From assembly GCA_963755395.1 (NCBI GenBank), contig CAVWJJ010000004.1:620001-684000 (forward strand): a stretch of 64,000 nucleotides of DNA, read 5' to 3'. The translations under genes were made by a program, and so were the position numbers. Positions 1 through 7,734 of this stretch are shown here, one piece after another (positions within the stretch are counted from its first letter, which is position 1; every line of letters begins with the position of its first letter). Under the pieces are notes generated by a model. It saw only the letters and a program-made list of their open reading frames with translations. It made no database searches and was not told the DNA's origin. Source of the stretch: DAHVFK01 sp963755395. Lineage in GTDB: Bacteria; Pseudomonadota; Gammaproteobacteria; Burkholderiales; SG8-39.

Positions 1-1350
1 CGCCTGCTCAAACGGGACATCGAGGTCGCGGTGGTGAGCGAGGCGCTGCTGGTGCAGGCGATCGACCGGGTCTATCGCCGCACCGAGGAGATCAGCGGGC
101 TGGCCAAGGAGCTCGAGCGCGACATCGGCGAGGACTACATCGACTTCGGCGCGCTCGGCGCGGGACTCGGCGCCGAGGAAGCGCCGGTGGTCAAGCTGCT
201 GCAGTCGGTGTTCGAGGACGCGGTGCAGGTGGGCGCCTCGGACGTGCATATCGAGCCGCAGGAGACCCGGGTGCAGATCCGGGTGCGTATCGACGGCGCG
301 CTGATGCAGCAGGCCGAGGCCGACAGCAGGATCGGACCGGCGCTCGCGCAGCGCCTGAAGCTGATGGCCGGGCTCGACATCTCGGAAAAGCGCCTGCCCC
401 AGGACGGCAGGCTCAACGTCATGGTGCGCGGCCAGCCGGTCGACGTTCGCATGTCGACCATGCCGAGCCAGTTCGGCGAGTCGGTGGTGCTGCGCTTGCT
501 CAACCGCGGCTCGACTCTGCAAAACCTGGAAAAGATCGGCATGCCGGCGGATATGCTCGCGCGCTTTCGCGACATCATCCAGCGTACCAGCGGCATGGTG
601 CTGGTCACCGGCCCGACCGGCAGCGGCAAGACCACCACGCTCTACGCCGCGCTGCAGGAGATGAATACGATCGATCGCAAGATCATCACGATCGAGGATC
701 CGATTGAGTACCGGTTGCCCGGCATCACGCAAGTGCAGGTGAACGAAAAGATCGACCTGGGCTTCGGGCGCGTGCTGCGCTCGGCGCTGCGCCAGGACCC
801 GGACGTCATCCTGGTGGGCGAGATCCGGGACGAAGACACGGCGCAGATCGGATTGCGCGCCGCGCTCACCGGCCACATGGTGTTCTCGACCCTGCACACG
901 AGGGACGCCGCAAGCGCGGCGATCCGCCTGATCGACATGGGCGCGCCGAGCTACATGGTGGCGAGCTCGCTGCACGCGGTGGTCGCACAGCGCCTGTTGC
1001 GCCTGGTGTGCGAATCCTGCAAGGAGGAGCAGCCGCCAGAGGCGCACGCCGAGCGCTGGCTCGAGGCGCAACTCGGAGAAGGCTGGGCCGGGCGCAAGTT
1101 CATGCGCGGACGCGGCTGCTCGCACTGCAACGGCACCGGCTACGCAGGACGCACCGGCGTGTACGAAATGCTCGAGATGACGCCCGAGCTGGTGCGCGCG
1201 GCCGGCAGGGCTGACCCGAGCGCTTTTGCCGACGCGGCCCGGCCGCAGCTCGAGGGCAAGACCCTCACTGCGCGCGCGCTCGAGCTGGTGCTCGCCGGGC
1301 GCAGCACAGTGTCGGAGGTCATCCGGGTGGCGACCGACGTGGAGGGCTGA
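1..1350 (+). CDS. mshE: MSHA pilus assembly ATPase MshE (5' end outside window)
   Basis: Cytoplasmic secretion ATPase of the GspE/PilB family, expected to power MSHA pilus assembly at the inner membrane. The frame is open to the left edge, so the N-terminal domain is missing. Visible are Walker A GPTGSGKT (610-633), the Walker B region VILVGEIRD (805-831), a His box STLHT (886-900) and a C-terminal tetracysteine zinc site, CESC and CSHC (1009-1128), typical of GspE/PilB proteins. The stop codon abuts the GTG start of mshG, so the two are co-translated. The name MshE rather than PilB or GspE rests on the downstream msh gene set. Confidence 0.93.
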   Translation, partial: RLLKRDIEVAVVSEALLVQAIDRVYRRTEEISGLAKELERDIGEDYIDFGALGAGLGAEEAPVVKLLQSVFEDAVQVGASDVHIEPQETRVQIRVRIDGALMQQAEADSRIGPALAQRLKLMAGLDISEKRLPQDGRLNVMVRGQPVDVRMSTMPSQFGESVVLRLLNRGSTLQNLEKIGMPADMLARFRDIIQRTSGMVLVTGPTGSGKTTTLYAALQEMNTIDRKIITIEDPIEYRLPGITQVQVNEKIDLGFGRVLRSALRQDPDVILVGEIRDEDTAQIGLRAALTGHMVFSTLHTRDAASAAIRLIDMGAPSYMVASSLHAVVAQRLLRLVCESCKEEQPPEAHAERWLEAQLGEGWAGRKFMRGRGCSHCNGTGYAGRTGVYEMLEMTPELVRAAGRADPSAFADAARPQLEGKTLTARALELVLAGRSTVSEVIRVATDVEG

Positions 1351-2583
1351 GTGCCGAAATTCGCCTATCGCGGACGCAATTCGCGCGGCGACCTGGTGGT
1401 GGGCCGGCTCGAAGCCGTCGACAGCGGTGCGGTGGCCGACCAGCTGCTCAGCACCGGGATCACGCCGGTGCAAATCGATGCGACGGCGGTCGACGAGGAG
1501 AACGGCGGCGCGCCGAAGTGGTGGCGCCTGCTGACCGCGGCGGAAGTCGGCGACCTGGACGTCATGCTGTTCTCGCGCCAGATGTACACCCTGCTCAGGT
1601 CGGGAGTACCGATCCTGCGCGCGCTTGCGGGACTGCAGGAATCGGTGCGCAACGACACCCTGAAGGACGTGATCGCGGACCTGCTGATCAACCTCGACGC
1701 CGGGCGCGAGCTCTCGACCGCCATGCGCCGGCATCCGAAGGTGTTCAGCAATTACTACGTCAGCATCGTGCGGGTGGGCGAGACCACGGGCACGCTGGCG
1801 GAGTCGTTCGACCGCATGTTTCACCACATCGAGTTCGAGCGCGGCGTGCGCGAGCGGATCAAGACCGCGCTGCGCTACCCGATCATCGTCCTGACCGCGA
1901 TCTTGGTGGCGATCGCGATCGTCAATTTCGCCGTGATTCCGGCGTTCGCCAAGATATTCGCGGCGAACAAGGTGCCGCTGCCGGTGCTGACGCGGGTGCT
2001 GATCGCAAGCTCCAATTTCTTCCTCGCCTGGTGGCCGGCGATGCTGGTCGCGCTGGTCGCGCTGTTCGCGGGCCTGCGCGCGTACCTGCGCACCGAGGGC
2101 GGGCGCTACGCCTGGGACCGCTACAAGCTCAGCCTGCCGATCGCGGGCGAGATCATCACCAAGGCGACCCTTTCGCGATTGTCGCGCAGCCTGGCGGTGG
2201 CGATGCAGTCCGGGGTGCCCATCGTGCAGGGGCTGACCGTGGTTGCCGACGTGGTCGACAACACGTACATCGCGCAGCGCATCGAGCAGATGCGCGACGG
2301 CGTGGAGCGCGGCGAAAGCCTGCTGCGCACCGCGGTCGCGGTCGGGGTCTTCACGCCCGTGGTGCTGCAGATGATCGCGGTCGGCGAAGAGACTGGCGAG
2401 CTCGACGAACTGCTGGCCGAGGTCGCGCGCATGTACGAACGCGAGGTCGATTACGAAATCCGCAACCTGAGCGCCAACATCGAACCGCTGCTCACGGTGG
2501 CGATGGGCGTGATGGTGCTGGTGCTCGCGCTCGGCGTGTTCCTGCCGATCTGGGGCATCGGCAAGGTGATGCTCGGCCGGTGA
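1351..2583 (+). CDS. mshG: MSHA inner-membrane platform protein MshG (GspF/PilC family)
   Basis: Polytopic inner-membrane platform protein that couples the assembly ATPase to pilin polymerisation. It is 410 residues, the usual GspF length, with two copies of the T2SSF domain: residues about 70-195 with a hydrophobic segment near 175-200, and about 270-395 ending in a hydrophobic helix (VMVLVLALGVFLPIW). A further membrane segment lies near residues 215-245. The GTG start directly follows the mshE stop, and the end overlaps the next gene by 4 bases (GTGA). Family assignment is firm; the MSHA assignment comes from context. Confidence 0.93.
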   Translation: MPKFAYRGRNSRGDLVVGRLEAVDSGAVADQLLSTGITPVQIDATAVDEENGGAPKWWRLLTAAEVGDLDVMLFSRQMYTLLRSGVPILRALAGLQESVRNDTLKDVIADLLINLDAGRELSTAMRRHPKVFSNYYVSIVRVGETTGTLAESFDRMFHHIEFERGVRERIKTALRYPIIVLTAILVAIAIVNFAVIPAFAKIFAANKVPLPVLTRVLIASSNFFLAWWPAMLVALVALFAGLRAYLRTEGGRYAWDRYKLSLPIAGEIITKATLSRLSRSLAVAMQSGVPIVQGLTVVADVVDNTYIAQRIEQMRDGVERGESLLRTAVAVGVFTPVVLQMIAVGEETGELDELLAEVARMYEREVDYEIRNLSANIEPLLTVAMGVMVLVLALGVFLPIWGIGKVMLGR

Positions 2584-3098
2584 CCCCGTTCCGGGTTCGC
2601 CTGCGGCAGCGCAGCTACCTGGAGTCGGCGCTCTACGTCATCATTGCCGGTGCGCTCGCCGCGCTCCTGCTCCACCGCCTGGAGCAGTTGTCGGAGGTGG
2701 CGGAGAAGACCGCCATGGAAGCCACCGTGTCGCGCATTCAGTCCGCGCTCTACGTGCGCGCGGCGAAGGCGGTTCTGACGGGCCAGGCCGAGGAAGTCGT
2801 GCGCGACTGGGCGGAGCGCAACCCGGTGCTGCTGGCGCACGCCGATCTGCCGAACTACCTGGGCGAATTCGAGCATCCCGATCTGACCACGCTGGCCTCA
2901 GGCAACTGGCTCTACGACCGCGGCCGGCATGAGCTGGTGTACCTGGTGCAGCGGGCGCAGAATTTCTCGGGCGGCACCGACCCGGTCCCGGCGATTCGCT
3001 TCCGCCTGCAGATTGAGCGCACGCCCTCGGGCGCGTATTCGCCTTATCTGCTCCACCCCGCGACCCCGTACGAATGGGGGCCGGGGGGTGGCGAATAG
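2580..3098 (+). CDS. MSHA locus protein in the mshF position
   Basis: A 172-residue protein starting at GTG 2580, overlapping the mshG stop (GTGA). The N-terminus is basic, followed by one membrane helix at residues about 14-32 (YVIIAGALAALLLHRL), a helical stretch rich in E, A and Q, and a soluble C-terminal part. This is the layout of MshF, which lies between mshG and the pilin genes in the Vibrio MSHA locus. I see no catalytic motif. It has no canonical G-F-x-x-x-E prepilin cleavage site, so it is more likely an anchored assembly factor than a pilin. Identity as MshF rests mainly on position. Confidence 0.62.
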   Translation: MTPFRVRLRQRSYLESALYVIIAGALAALLLHRLEQLSEVAEKTAMEATVSRIQSALYVRAAKAVLTGQAEEVVRDWAERNPVLLAHADLPNYLGEFEHPDLTTLASGNWLYDRGRHELVYLVQRAQNFSGGTDPVPAIRFRLQIERTPSGAYSPYLLHPATPYEWGPGGGE

Positions 3099-3116
3099 TT
3101 CACAAGTTTTCGAGAA

Positions 3117-3172
3117 ATGTTTGAAAACATCATGACTTATCTTGACAAAACACGATTGCACCGGGCTAAATT
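3117..3172 (+). promoter_or_regulatory. Possible pilin promoter with upstream palindrome
   Basis: The 158-base gap before the pilin contains a consensus -35 box TTGACA (3142-3147) and a weak -10 candidate TAAATT (3167-3172), with a long 19-base spacer. Just upstream lies a 14-base palindrome, ATGTTT-GA-AAACAT (3117-3130), that could be an operator. I looked for a sigma-54 -24/-12 element, as found at some pilin genes, and did not find one. The -35 and palindrome are seen directly; promoter function is inference. Confidence 0.35.
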
Positions 3173-3256
3173 GAAGCCTAGTATTGTACTCGACGATAAA
3201 ACTCCAGCGCCATGGTGGCCGCTGGGCGGCGGACATTGGCGAACGGGAGGTTTGCA

Positions 3257-3604
3257 GTGAAACAAATGATAAGGGCAACGCAGAAGGGCTTCACCCTGAT
3301 CGAGCTGGTGGTGGTGATCGTGATTCTCGGCATTCTGGCGGCGATCGCCGTGCCGCAGTTCACCGACCTGTCCCAAAGCGCGCGCGACGCGGTGAAAGAG
3401 GGCGCCTGCGGCGCGGTCCAGTCTTCCGCAGTTCTGCTCTACGCCTCGAACAAGGCGGCGAGCAACATCGCGGCGATCGAGGGCAACGTCAGCGTGAGCT
3501 CGAACCTCACGCTGGGCGGGACCTGCGCGGGGCCGACGGTGACCTACAGTGGCGATGCGACGATCAAGACCTGCACCGCGTTGCCTGCTGCGCTCTGTAA
3601 CTGA
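3257..3604 (+). CDS. mshA: Type IV-like prepilin, MSHA major pilin candidate
   Basis: Prepilin of 115 residues with leader KQMIRATQKG and the prepilin peptidase site G|FTLIE followed by a hydrophobic helix (VVVIVILGILAAIAVPQF). GTG 3257 was chosen because GGGAGG (3245-3250) sits six bases upstream; ATG 3266 is the alternative. The mature part has only about 105 residues, short for MshA, and carries four cysteines, the last one residue from the C-terminus (ALCN), so two disulfides are possible. An intrinsic terminator follows immediately, as expected for an abundant major pilin. It could also correspond to MshB; only one such gene is present here. Confidence 0.85.
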   Translation: MKQMIRATQKGFTLIELVVVIVILGILAAIAVPQFTDLSQSARDAVKEGACGAVQSSAVLLYASNKAASNIAAIEGNVSVSSNLTLGGTCAGPTVTYSGDATIKTCTALPAALCN

Positions 3605-5306
3605 TTCGGCTGGTAGGTATGGAAAGGGGGGCCTGACGGCCTCCCTTTTTTTTCTCGCGCTCGCCTGCGCCGCGGCCGGGTCGGCACAGGCGGTCGTCGG
3701 ACTCTGGGCGGCATCGGCGCTCGCGCTGACCGCCATCTGCTGGCGCGGGCAACCCGGGCCGGGCGCCACCTGGCTAGGCGCGGCGGCCGCCGGGTTCGCG
3801 GCGCTGATCGCGGCCAACAACCTGTTCGGCAGCCCGGCGTATACGCCCGCCGGGTTGTTCCATCCCCTGCTGTTCATCCTCGCTTTTGCCGCCGCTCGCC
3901 GCTGCCCCGAGCGCCTGCAGCGTTCGCTCTTCGGCGGCGCGCTCGCCGCCGCGCTAGTGCTCGGCATCTGGGGGCTGGGGCAGGCGCGCTTTCAGGGCGA
4001 GGCGCGTGCGCTCGCGTTTCTCGAAACGCCGAACACCTACGCGGCGCTGCTCGACCTCGTCCTGCTGCCGGCCGCGGTCTGGCTGCTTTGGGGCCGCGCC
4101 GGGCGCGGCCTGGCCGCGCTGCTTGCGCTGCTCGCAGCCGCCTCGTTTGCGGCGCTCAGCCGCGGCGCCTGGATCGGCGCGCTCGCTGGCGCCGCGGTGG
4201 CGCTCCTGCTCGGCATGCGCCTGCCGCGCTCGGACGTTCGCGCTTGGGCACGTCTTGGGGCGGTGGTAATCCTCGGCGTGCTGATTACCTTGGTCGTACG
4301 CTTTCAGCTGCCCGGCCTCACGCATGAAGAACCGGGTCCGAGCGCGCCGGAGCGGCTCGAGTCGTCGCTTTCGCGCCTGGAGCTCTACGCGCTGGCCTGG
4401 GAAGCGTACCGGGCGCATCCTGTCGCAGGGACCGGTTACCTGACCTTTCGTTACGCGCTGGAGCGCCACCGCGCCGAGGTGCCCTCGTACGGCGCCGACC
4501 ACGTGACCTATTTCGTCCACGACGACTATCTCCAGCTGCTGCAGGAAACGGGTCCGCTCGGCCTGCTGGCGCTGATTGCGCTCGCGCTCCTGCCCTACGC
4601 CTTGGCGCGGCGCGCGCTGGCGCGGCTCGAACCGGAGCAGAAGCTGCACGCGGTAGCGGCGGTCGCGGGGCTGGCGACTATGTCGGTTCACGCGCTGGTC
4701 GACTACCCGTTCTACGTACCCGCCTGCCTGGTGCTGTTCGGCGCGCTGCTCGGTGGGCTTGACCGCCTGCTGGCAGCCGCGGGGGTCGGACGCTTGCCCG
4801 CGCTTTCGCTGCCGCCGCTGCCGCGCGCGGCGCGCATTGCGCTGCTGCTGGTGGCGGCGTTCATCGCTTCGCAGCCGGTCGCGGCCGAGGGCGCTGCGTA
4901 CTGGGGGCGGCGCCAGCTGGGCGAGGGCCGGACGCTGGCGGCCGCGTACTGGTTGCAGGTCGCGAGCCGCCTGCAGCCGCGCGACTGGCGTTATCACTGG
5001 TACCTGGGACAGTTCTGGCAGGGTCAGGCGTTCGCCGGCGGTGGTGCTGACGCGGTGCGCTTCGCGCTGCGGGAGTTCGACGCGGGCTTGTGCGCCAATC
5101 CGCTCGAGGTGCGCGATCTCCTGGGCCGGCTATCCACCTACCGCCTGCTCGGCCAGGAGCTGCCGCGGCCCGCCAGCGCGTCCGAGCTCGAGGCCTGGTC
5201 GCGCGAGGCGCTGGCGATGGCGCCGCTGATGCCGCAAGTGCGGCGCGAGCGCGAGCGCGTGCTGGCGTACGTCGGCAAGCGTCCGACCGAGGGGGATGAC
5301 AGGTGA
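3555..5306 (+). CDS. O-antigen ligase/polymerase-like (Wzy_C) membrane protein, possible pilin glycosyltransferase
   Basis: Polytopic inner-membrane protein with about ten hydrophobic helices and a periplasmic Wzy_C loop carrying HPVAGTGYLTF and FVHDDYLQLLQETGPLG, the signature region of O-antigen ligases and PglL/TfpO-type protein O-oligosaccharyltransferases. The C-terminal 120 residues are soluble and helical. The start is unclear. ATG 3555 and GTG 3549 overlap the pilin gene and lack an evident ribosome site; the only later candidate is CTG 3633 behind a purine-rich run, inside the terminator. Lying between the pilin and mshC, it most simply glycosylates the pilin, as TfpO does beside pilA in Pseudomonas. 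It is not part of the Vibrio MSHA set. Family is well supported; substrate is inference. Confidence 0.78.
   Translation: MRRSRPAPRCLLRSVTDSAGRYGKGGLTASLFFLALACAAAGSAQAVVGLWAASALALTAICWRGQPGPGATWLGAAAAGFAALIAANNLFGSPAYTPAGLFHPLLFILAFAAARRCPERLQRSLFGGALAAALVLGIWGLGQARFQGEARALAFLETPNTYAALLDLVLLPAAVWLLWGRAGRGLAALLALLAAASFAALSRGAWIGALAGAAVALLLGMRLPRSDVRAWARLGAVVILGVLITLVVRFQLPGLTHEEPGPSAPERLESSLSRLELYALAWEAYRAHPVAGTGYLTFRYALERHRAEVPSYGADHVTYFVHDDYLQLLQETGPLGLLALIALALLPYALARRALARLEPEQKLHAVAAVAGLATMSVHALVDYPFYVPACLVLFGALLGGLDRLLAAAGVGRLPALSLPPLPRAARIALLLVAAFIASQPVAAEGAAYWGRRQLGEGRTLAAAYWLQVASRLQPRDWRYHWYLGQFWQGQAFAGGGADAVRFALREFDAGLCANPLEVRDLLGRLSTYRLLGQELPRPASASELEAWSREALAMAPLMPQVRRERERVLAYVGKRPTEGDDR
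3623..3653 (+). terminator. Intrinsic terminator after the pilin gene
   Basis: A ten-pair GC-rich stem (AAGGGGGGCC, loop TGAC, GGCCTCCCTT, one G-T pair) runs straight into a tract of eight T (3646-3653). It lies 18 bases after the pilin stop and inside the N-terminal coding region of the next gene, so it would reduce, not abolish, transcription of the downstream genes. Confidence 0.82.
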
Positions 5307-5752
5307 CGCGGCGCCCCCTCACGCGCAGCGCGCGCGGCTTCACGCTGCTGGAACTGGTGACGGTGATCCTGATTCTGGGCATTCTCGCGGCGGTGACCGC
5401 GGCAAGCTTCAACCAGAAATCGATTGATCAGACCTGGTTCCTCGAGCAGGTCAAGTCGGCCGTGCGCTACGCGCAGAAGACCGCGATCGCGCAGCGGCGG
5501 GCGATCTACGTGACGGTGAACCCGTCGGCGCCGTACCAGCTGTCGCTGTGTTACGACGCAGCTTGTGCGAGCCCGGTCAGCTCGCTTGCTTCGAGCGCTG
5601 CGTTCGTGCTCACTCCGCCGAGCGGGGTGATCCTCACCGCTTCGGCTTCGCCGTTCACTTTTAACGGCCTCGGGCAGCCGAGCGCCGCCGTGACGCTCGC
5701 GGTCAACGGCCGTCCCGTCAGCGTGAGCGTGGAAACCGGCTATGTCCAGTAG
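5303..5752 (+). CDS. mshC: Minor prepilin, MshC-like (GspH type)
   Basis: Pseudopilin of 149 residues with leader MTRRPLTRSARG and cleavage motif G|FTLLE followed by the conserved helix (VTVILILGILAAV). The GTG start overlaps the preceding stop by 4 bases. The C-terminal part is beta-rich, and two cysteines (CYDAACASP) are close together. Position between the major pilin and mshD fits MshC, a minor pilin that would be incorporated in or prime the fibre. The GspH-like assignment comes from the N-terminus and length; distinction between minor pilins rests on order. Confidence 0.82.
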   Translation: MTRRPLTRSARGFTLLELVTVILILGILAAVTAASFNQKSIDQTWFLEQVKSAVRYAQKTAIAQRRAIYVTVNPSAPYQLSLCYDAACASPVSSLASSAAFVLTPPSGVILTASASPFTFNGLGQPSAAVTLAVNGRPVSVSVETGYVQ

Positions 5753-6299
5753 CCCTGCCTCTCGCGAGCGGGGCCTTTCCCTGATCGAGCTGGTCGTGTT
5801 CATCGTCGTGCTCGCGATCGGAGTGACCGGCGTGGCGATCCTGTTCAACCAGATGACCCGCTCGAGCGTCGACCCGGTGGTGCGCAAGCAGGCGCTCGCG
5901 ATCGCCACCTCGCTGATGGAAGAGATCGAGCTGCACGCTTACACCTACTGCGATCCCGACGATCCGGCGGTCACTTCCGCGACCAGCGCCGCGGGCTGCG
6001 CGATACCGGAGGCCCTCGGCCCCGAGCCGGGCGAGACGCGCTACGCCGACCCGCGCTTCGACAACGTGAACGACTACAACGGCTTTTCGATGAGCGGGAT
6101 TCGCGACGTCACCAACACGCTTGTGCCCGGGCTGGGTAGCTATACCGCCAGCGTTTCAGTGCAGCCGATCTCGGCCGGGGAGTTGCCCGGCATACCGACC
6201 GGCGAGGGGCTGCGCATCACGGTCAGCGTGACCGGTCCGGCGAGCGCCAACGTAGTCCTTCAAGGATACCGCCTGCGCTATGCGCCCAATTCTCCCTGA
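5742..6299 (+). CDS. mshD: Minor prepilin MshD
   Basis: Prepilin-like protein of 185 residues with a short leader ending ERG|LSLIE, keeping the Glu at mature position 5, then the helix VVFIVVLAIGVTGVAIL. The following segment (LAIATSLMEEIELHAYTYCDPDD) is typical of MshD/PilV-type minor pilins. It overlaps mshC by 11 bases and mshO by 20 bases, so translation of the minor-pilin group is coupled. Role: minor pilin of the MSHA fibre. Confidence 0.86.
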   Translation: MSSSPASRERGLSLIELVVFIVVLAIGVTGVAILFNQMTRSSVDPVVRKQALAIATSLMEEIELHAYTYCDPDDPAVTSATSAAGCAIPEALGPEPGETRYADPRFDNVNDYNGFSMSGIRDVTNTLVPGLGSYTASVSVQPISAGELPGIPTGEGLRITVSVTGPASANVVLQGYRLRYAPNSP

Positions 6300-7209
6300 G
6301 CGCGGCCCGCGCCGCGCGCGCGGTTTCAACCTGATCGAGCTGGTGATCTCGATCGTGGTCACGGGCATCGTCGTCGCGGGGCTGGCCTACTTCGTGTTCC
6401 CGGTACGCCAGGCGGCCGACATCGCGGCCCGCGCCGATCTGACCGACATCGCCGACACCGCCATGCAGCGCATCGGGCGCGACGTTCGCCTTGGCCTGCC
6501 CAACAGCGTGCGCACGACCACCAGCGGCGGTGGGGTGTTCGTCGAGTTCCTTGCCGTGCGCACCGCTGGCCGCTACCGCGGCGACGGCGGCGGTGCGGCG
6601 GGAGGCACCAACTGCCCGAACGACGATCCTTCGCTCACCCCGCCCGACAACGACCAGCTCAGCTTCGACTCGGTCGCCGACACGTGTTTCAAGACGATCG
6701 GCCCGCTGCCCGACGCGAACACAGTTGTCCCAGGCAGCGATTACCTGGTGCTGAATAATTACGGGCCCGGGTTCGCCGGTCAGGACGCATACAGCCCCGG
6801 GCCGCCGGCCAACCGCGCGTTGATATCGGCGATCGACTATACCTCCGAGGCGGACCGCACCAGGGTCGCGTTCGCGGCGACCACCTTCCAGCGCACGCTG
6901 CACGATTCGCCGGGCAGGCGTTTCTTCATCATTTCCGGGCCGGTAAGCTACGTCTGCGACCCCGTCTTGGGCACCATTACCCGCTTCTGGGGCTATCCGA
7001 TCGCCGCGGCGCAGCCGACCACGTTCGGCTCGGGTGGTTCGGCGGTCATCGCGACCAAGGTGAGTGCGTGCGACTTCGACTATGCGCCGAACGTTGCGCC
7101 GCAGATCGGCCTGCTGACGCTACGCCTGACGCTTTCCGCCCCGACTTCGTCCGGGGTGGCCGAGACCGTCTCGCTCTATCATGCGATCCACGTCAACAAT
7201 GTGCCTTGA
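6280..7209 (+). CDS. mshO: Minor prepilin MshO
   Basis: Large minor pilin of 309 residues with leader ending RARG|FNLIE and helix VISIVVTGIVVAGLAYFVFP. After the helix comes a PilW/MshO-like segment (DIADTAMQRIGRDVRLGLPNS). The large beta-rich remainder contains spaced cysteines (near NCPNDD, DTCFKT, YVCDP and SACDFD) that could pair in the periplasm. Its length and position after mshD fit MshO. The start ATG lies inside the end of mshD. Confidence 0.86.
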   Translation: MRPILPERGPRRARGFNLIELVISIVVTGIVVAGLAYFVFPVRQAADIAARADLTDIADTAMQRIGRDVRLGLPNSVRTTTSGGGVFVEFLAVRTAGRYRGDGGGAAGGTNCPNDDPSLTPPDNDQLSFDSVADTCFKTIGPLPDANTVVPGSDYLVLNNYGPGFAGQDAYSPGPPANRALISAIDYTSEADRTRVAFAATTFQRTLHDSPGRRFFIISGPVSYVCDPVLGTITRFWGYPIAAAQPTTFGSGGSAVIATKVSACDFDYAPNVAPQIGLLTLRLTLSAPTSSGVAETVSLYHAIHVNNVP

Positions 7210-7678
7210 GTCAGGGTGTCTGCGGCGCGTGCGCCAGCGCGGGTTCTCGCTCATCCTCGCGCTCTTTCTGCTCGTTTCGCTCGCCGCGATGGGGGCCTAC
7301 CTGCTGACGATTTCGACGCTCCAGCAGGAGACTTCCGCAGCCGACGAGCTCGGCGCCAGGGCGTACCAGGCGGCCCATTCCGGCGTCGACTGGGGCCTGT
7401 ACGAGTTGCTGCGCGACCCGGGCGGCGCCTACGCCAGTGCGTGCAACGCCGCCGTCCTGCCGGCCGCCCCGGCGGCGCAGACCTTCGCTCTGAGCGGCGG
7501 GCTGGCAGCGTTCAGCGTCAAGGTCGAATGCACGTCGACCGCGCCGACGACCGAAGGCGCGACCAGCGGCCTGCGCGCCTACGTGCTGAAGGCCACCGCC
7601 TGCAACCAGGCGAGCTGTCCTGGTACCCAGGGCCCGGCATACGTGGAGCGCCAACTTCAGGCGACCGTTACAAACTGA
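7181..7678 (+). CDS. mshP: MSHA biogenesis protein MshP
   Basis: A 165-residue protein with a basic leader ending RQRG|FSLIL and a long hydrophobic helix, LALFLLVSLAAMGAYLL. Mature position 5 is Leu, not Glu, as in MshP/PilX-like components. The following segment (ARAYQAAHSGVDWGLYELL) resembles the A-x-x-A-A-x-x-G-x-x-W region of PilX/MshP. The start may be ATG 7181 or ATG 7199, both inside the end of mshO. It is the last gene of the first msh block; no mshQ follows. Confidence 0.82.
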   Translation: MRSTSTMCLESGCLRRVRQRGFSLILALFLLVSLAAMGAYLLTISTLQQETSAADELGARAYQAAHSGVDWGLYELLRDPGGAYASACNAAVLPAAPAAQTFALSGGLAAFSVKVECTSTAPTTEGATSGLRAYVLKATACNQASCPGTQGPAYVERQLQATVTN

Positions 7679-7689
7679 CAAAAAGATGA

Positions 7690-7718
7690 TTGACAACAAA
7701 TAGTTATTTGTTTATCTT
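7690..7718 (+). promoter_or_regulatory. Sigma-70-like promoter of the mshI block with palindrome in the spacer
   Basis: A perfect -35 TTGACA (7690-7695) is followed after 17 bases by TATCTT (7713-7718, four of six matches). The spacer is almost filled by a perfect palindrome, AACAAATA-GT-TATTTGTT (7695-7712), in AT-rich DNA that stands out from its surroundings. A repressor bound there would block RNA polymerase directly. The boxes and the palindrome are seen; function is inferred. Confidence 0.6.
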
Positions 7719-7734
7719 GAACTGATTTGGGAGA

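Noticed and set aside
3117..3172. Sigma-54 promoter for the pilin gene
   Set aside because: TTGCA at 3156-3160 would fit a -12 element, but there is no GG at the required distance upstream.
3619..3660. ATG 3619 as the start of the ligase-like gene
   Set aside because: It is in another frame from the Wzy_C protein.
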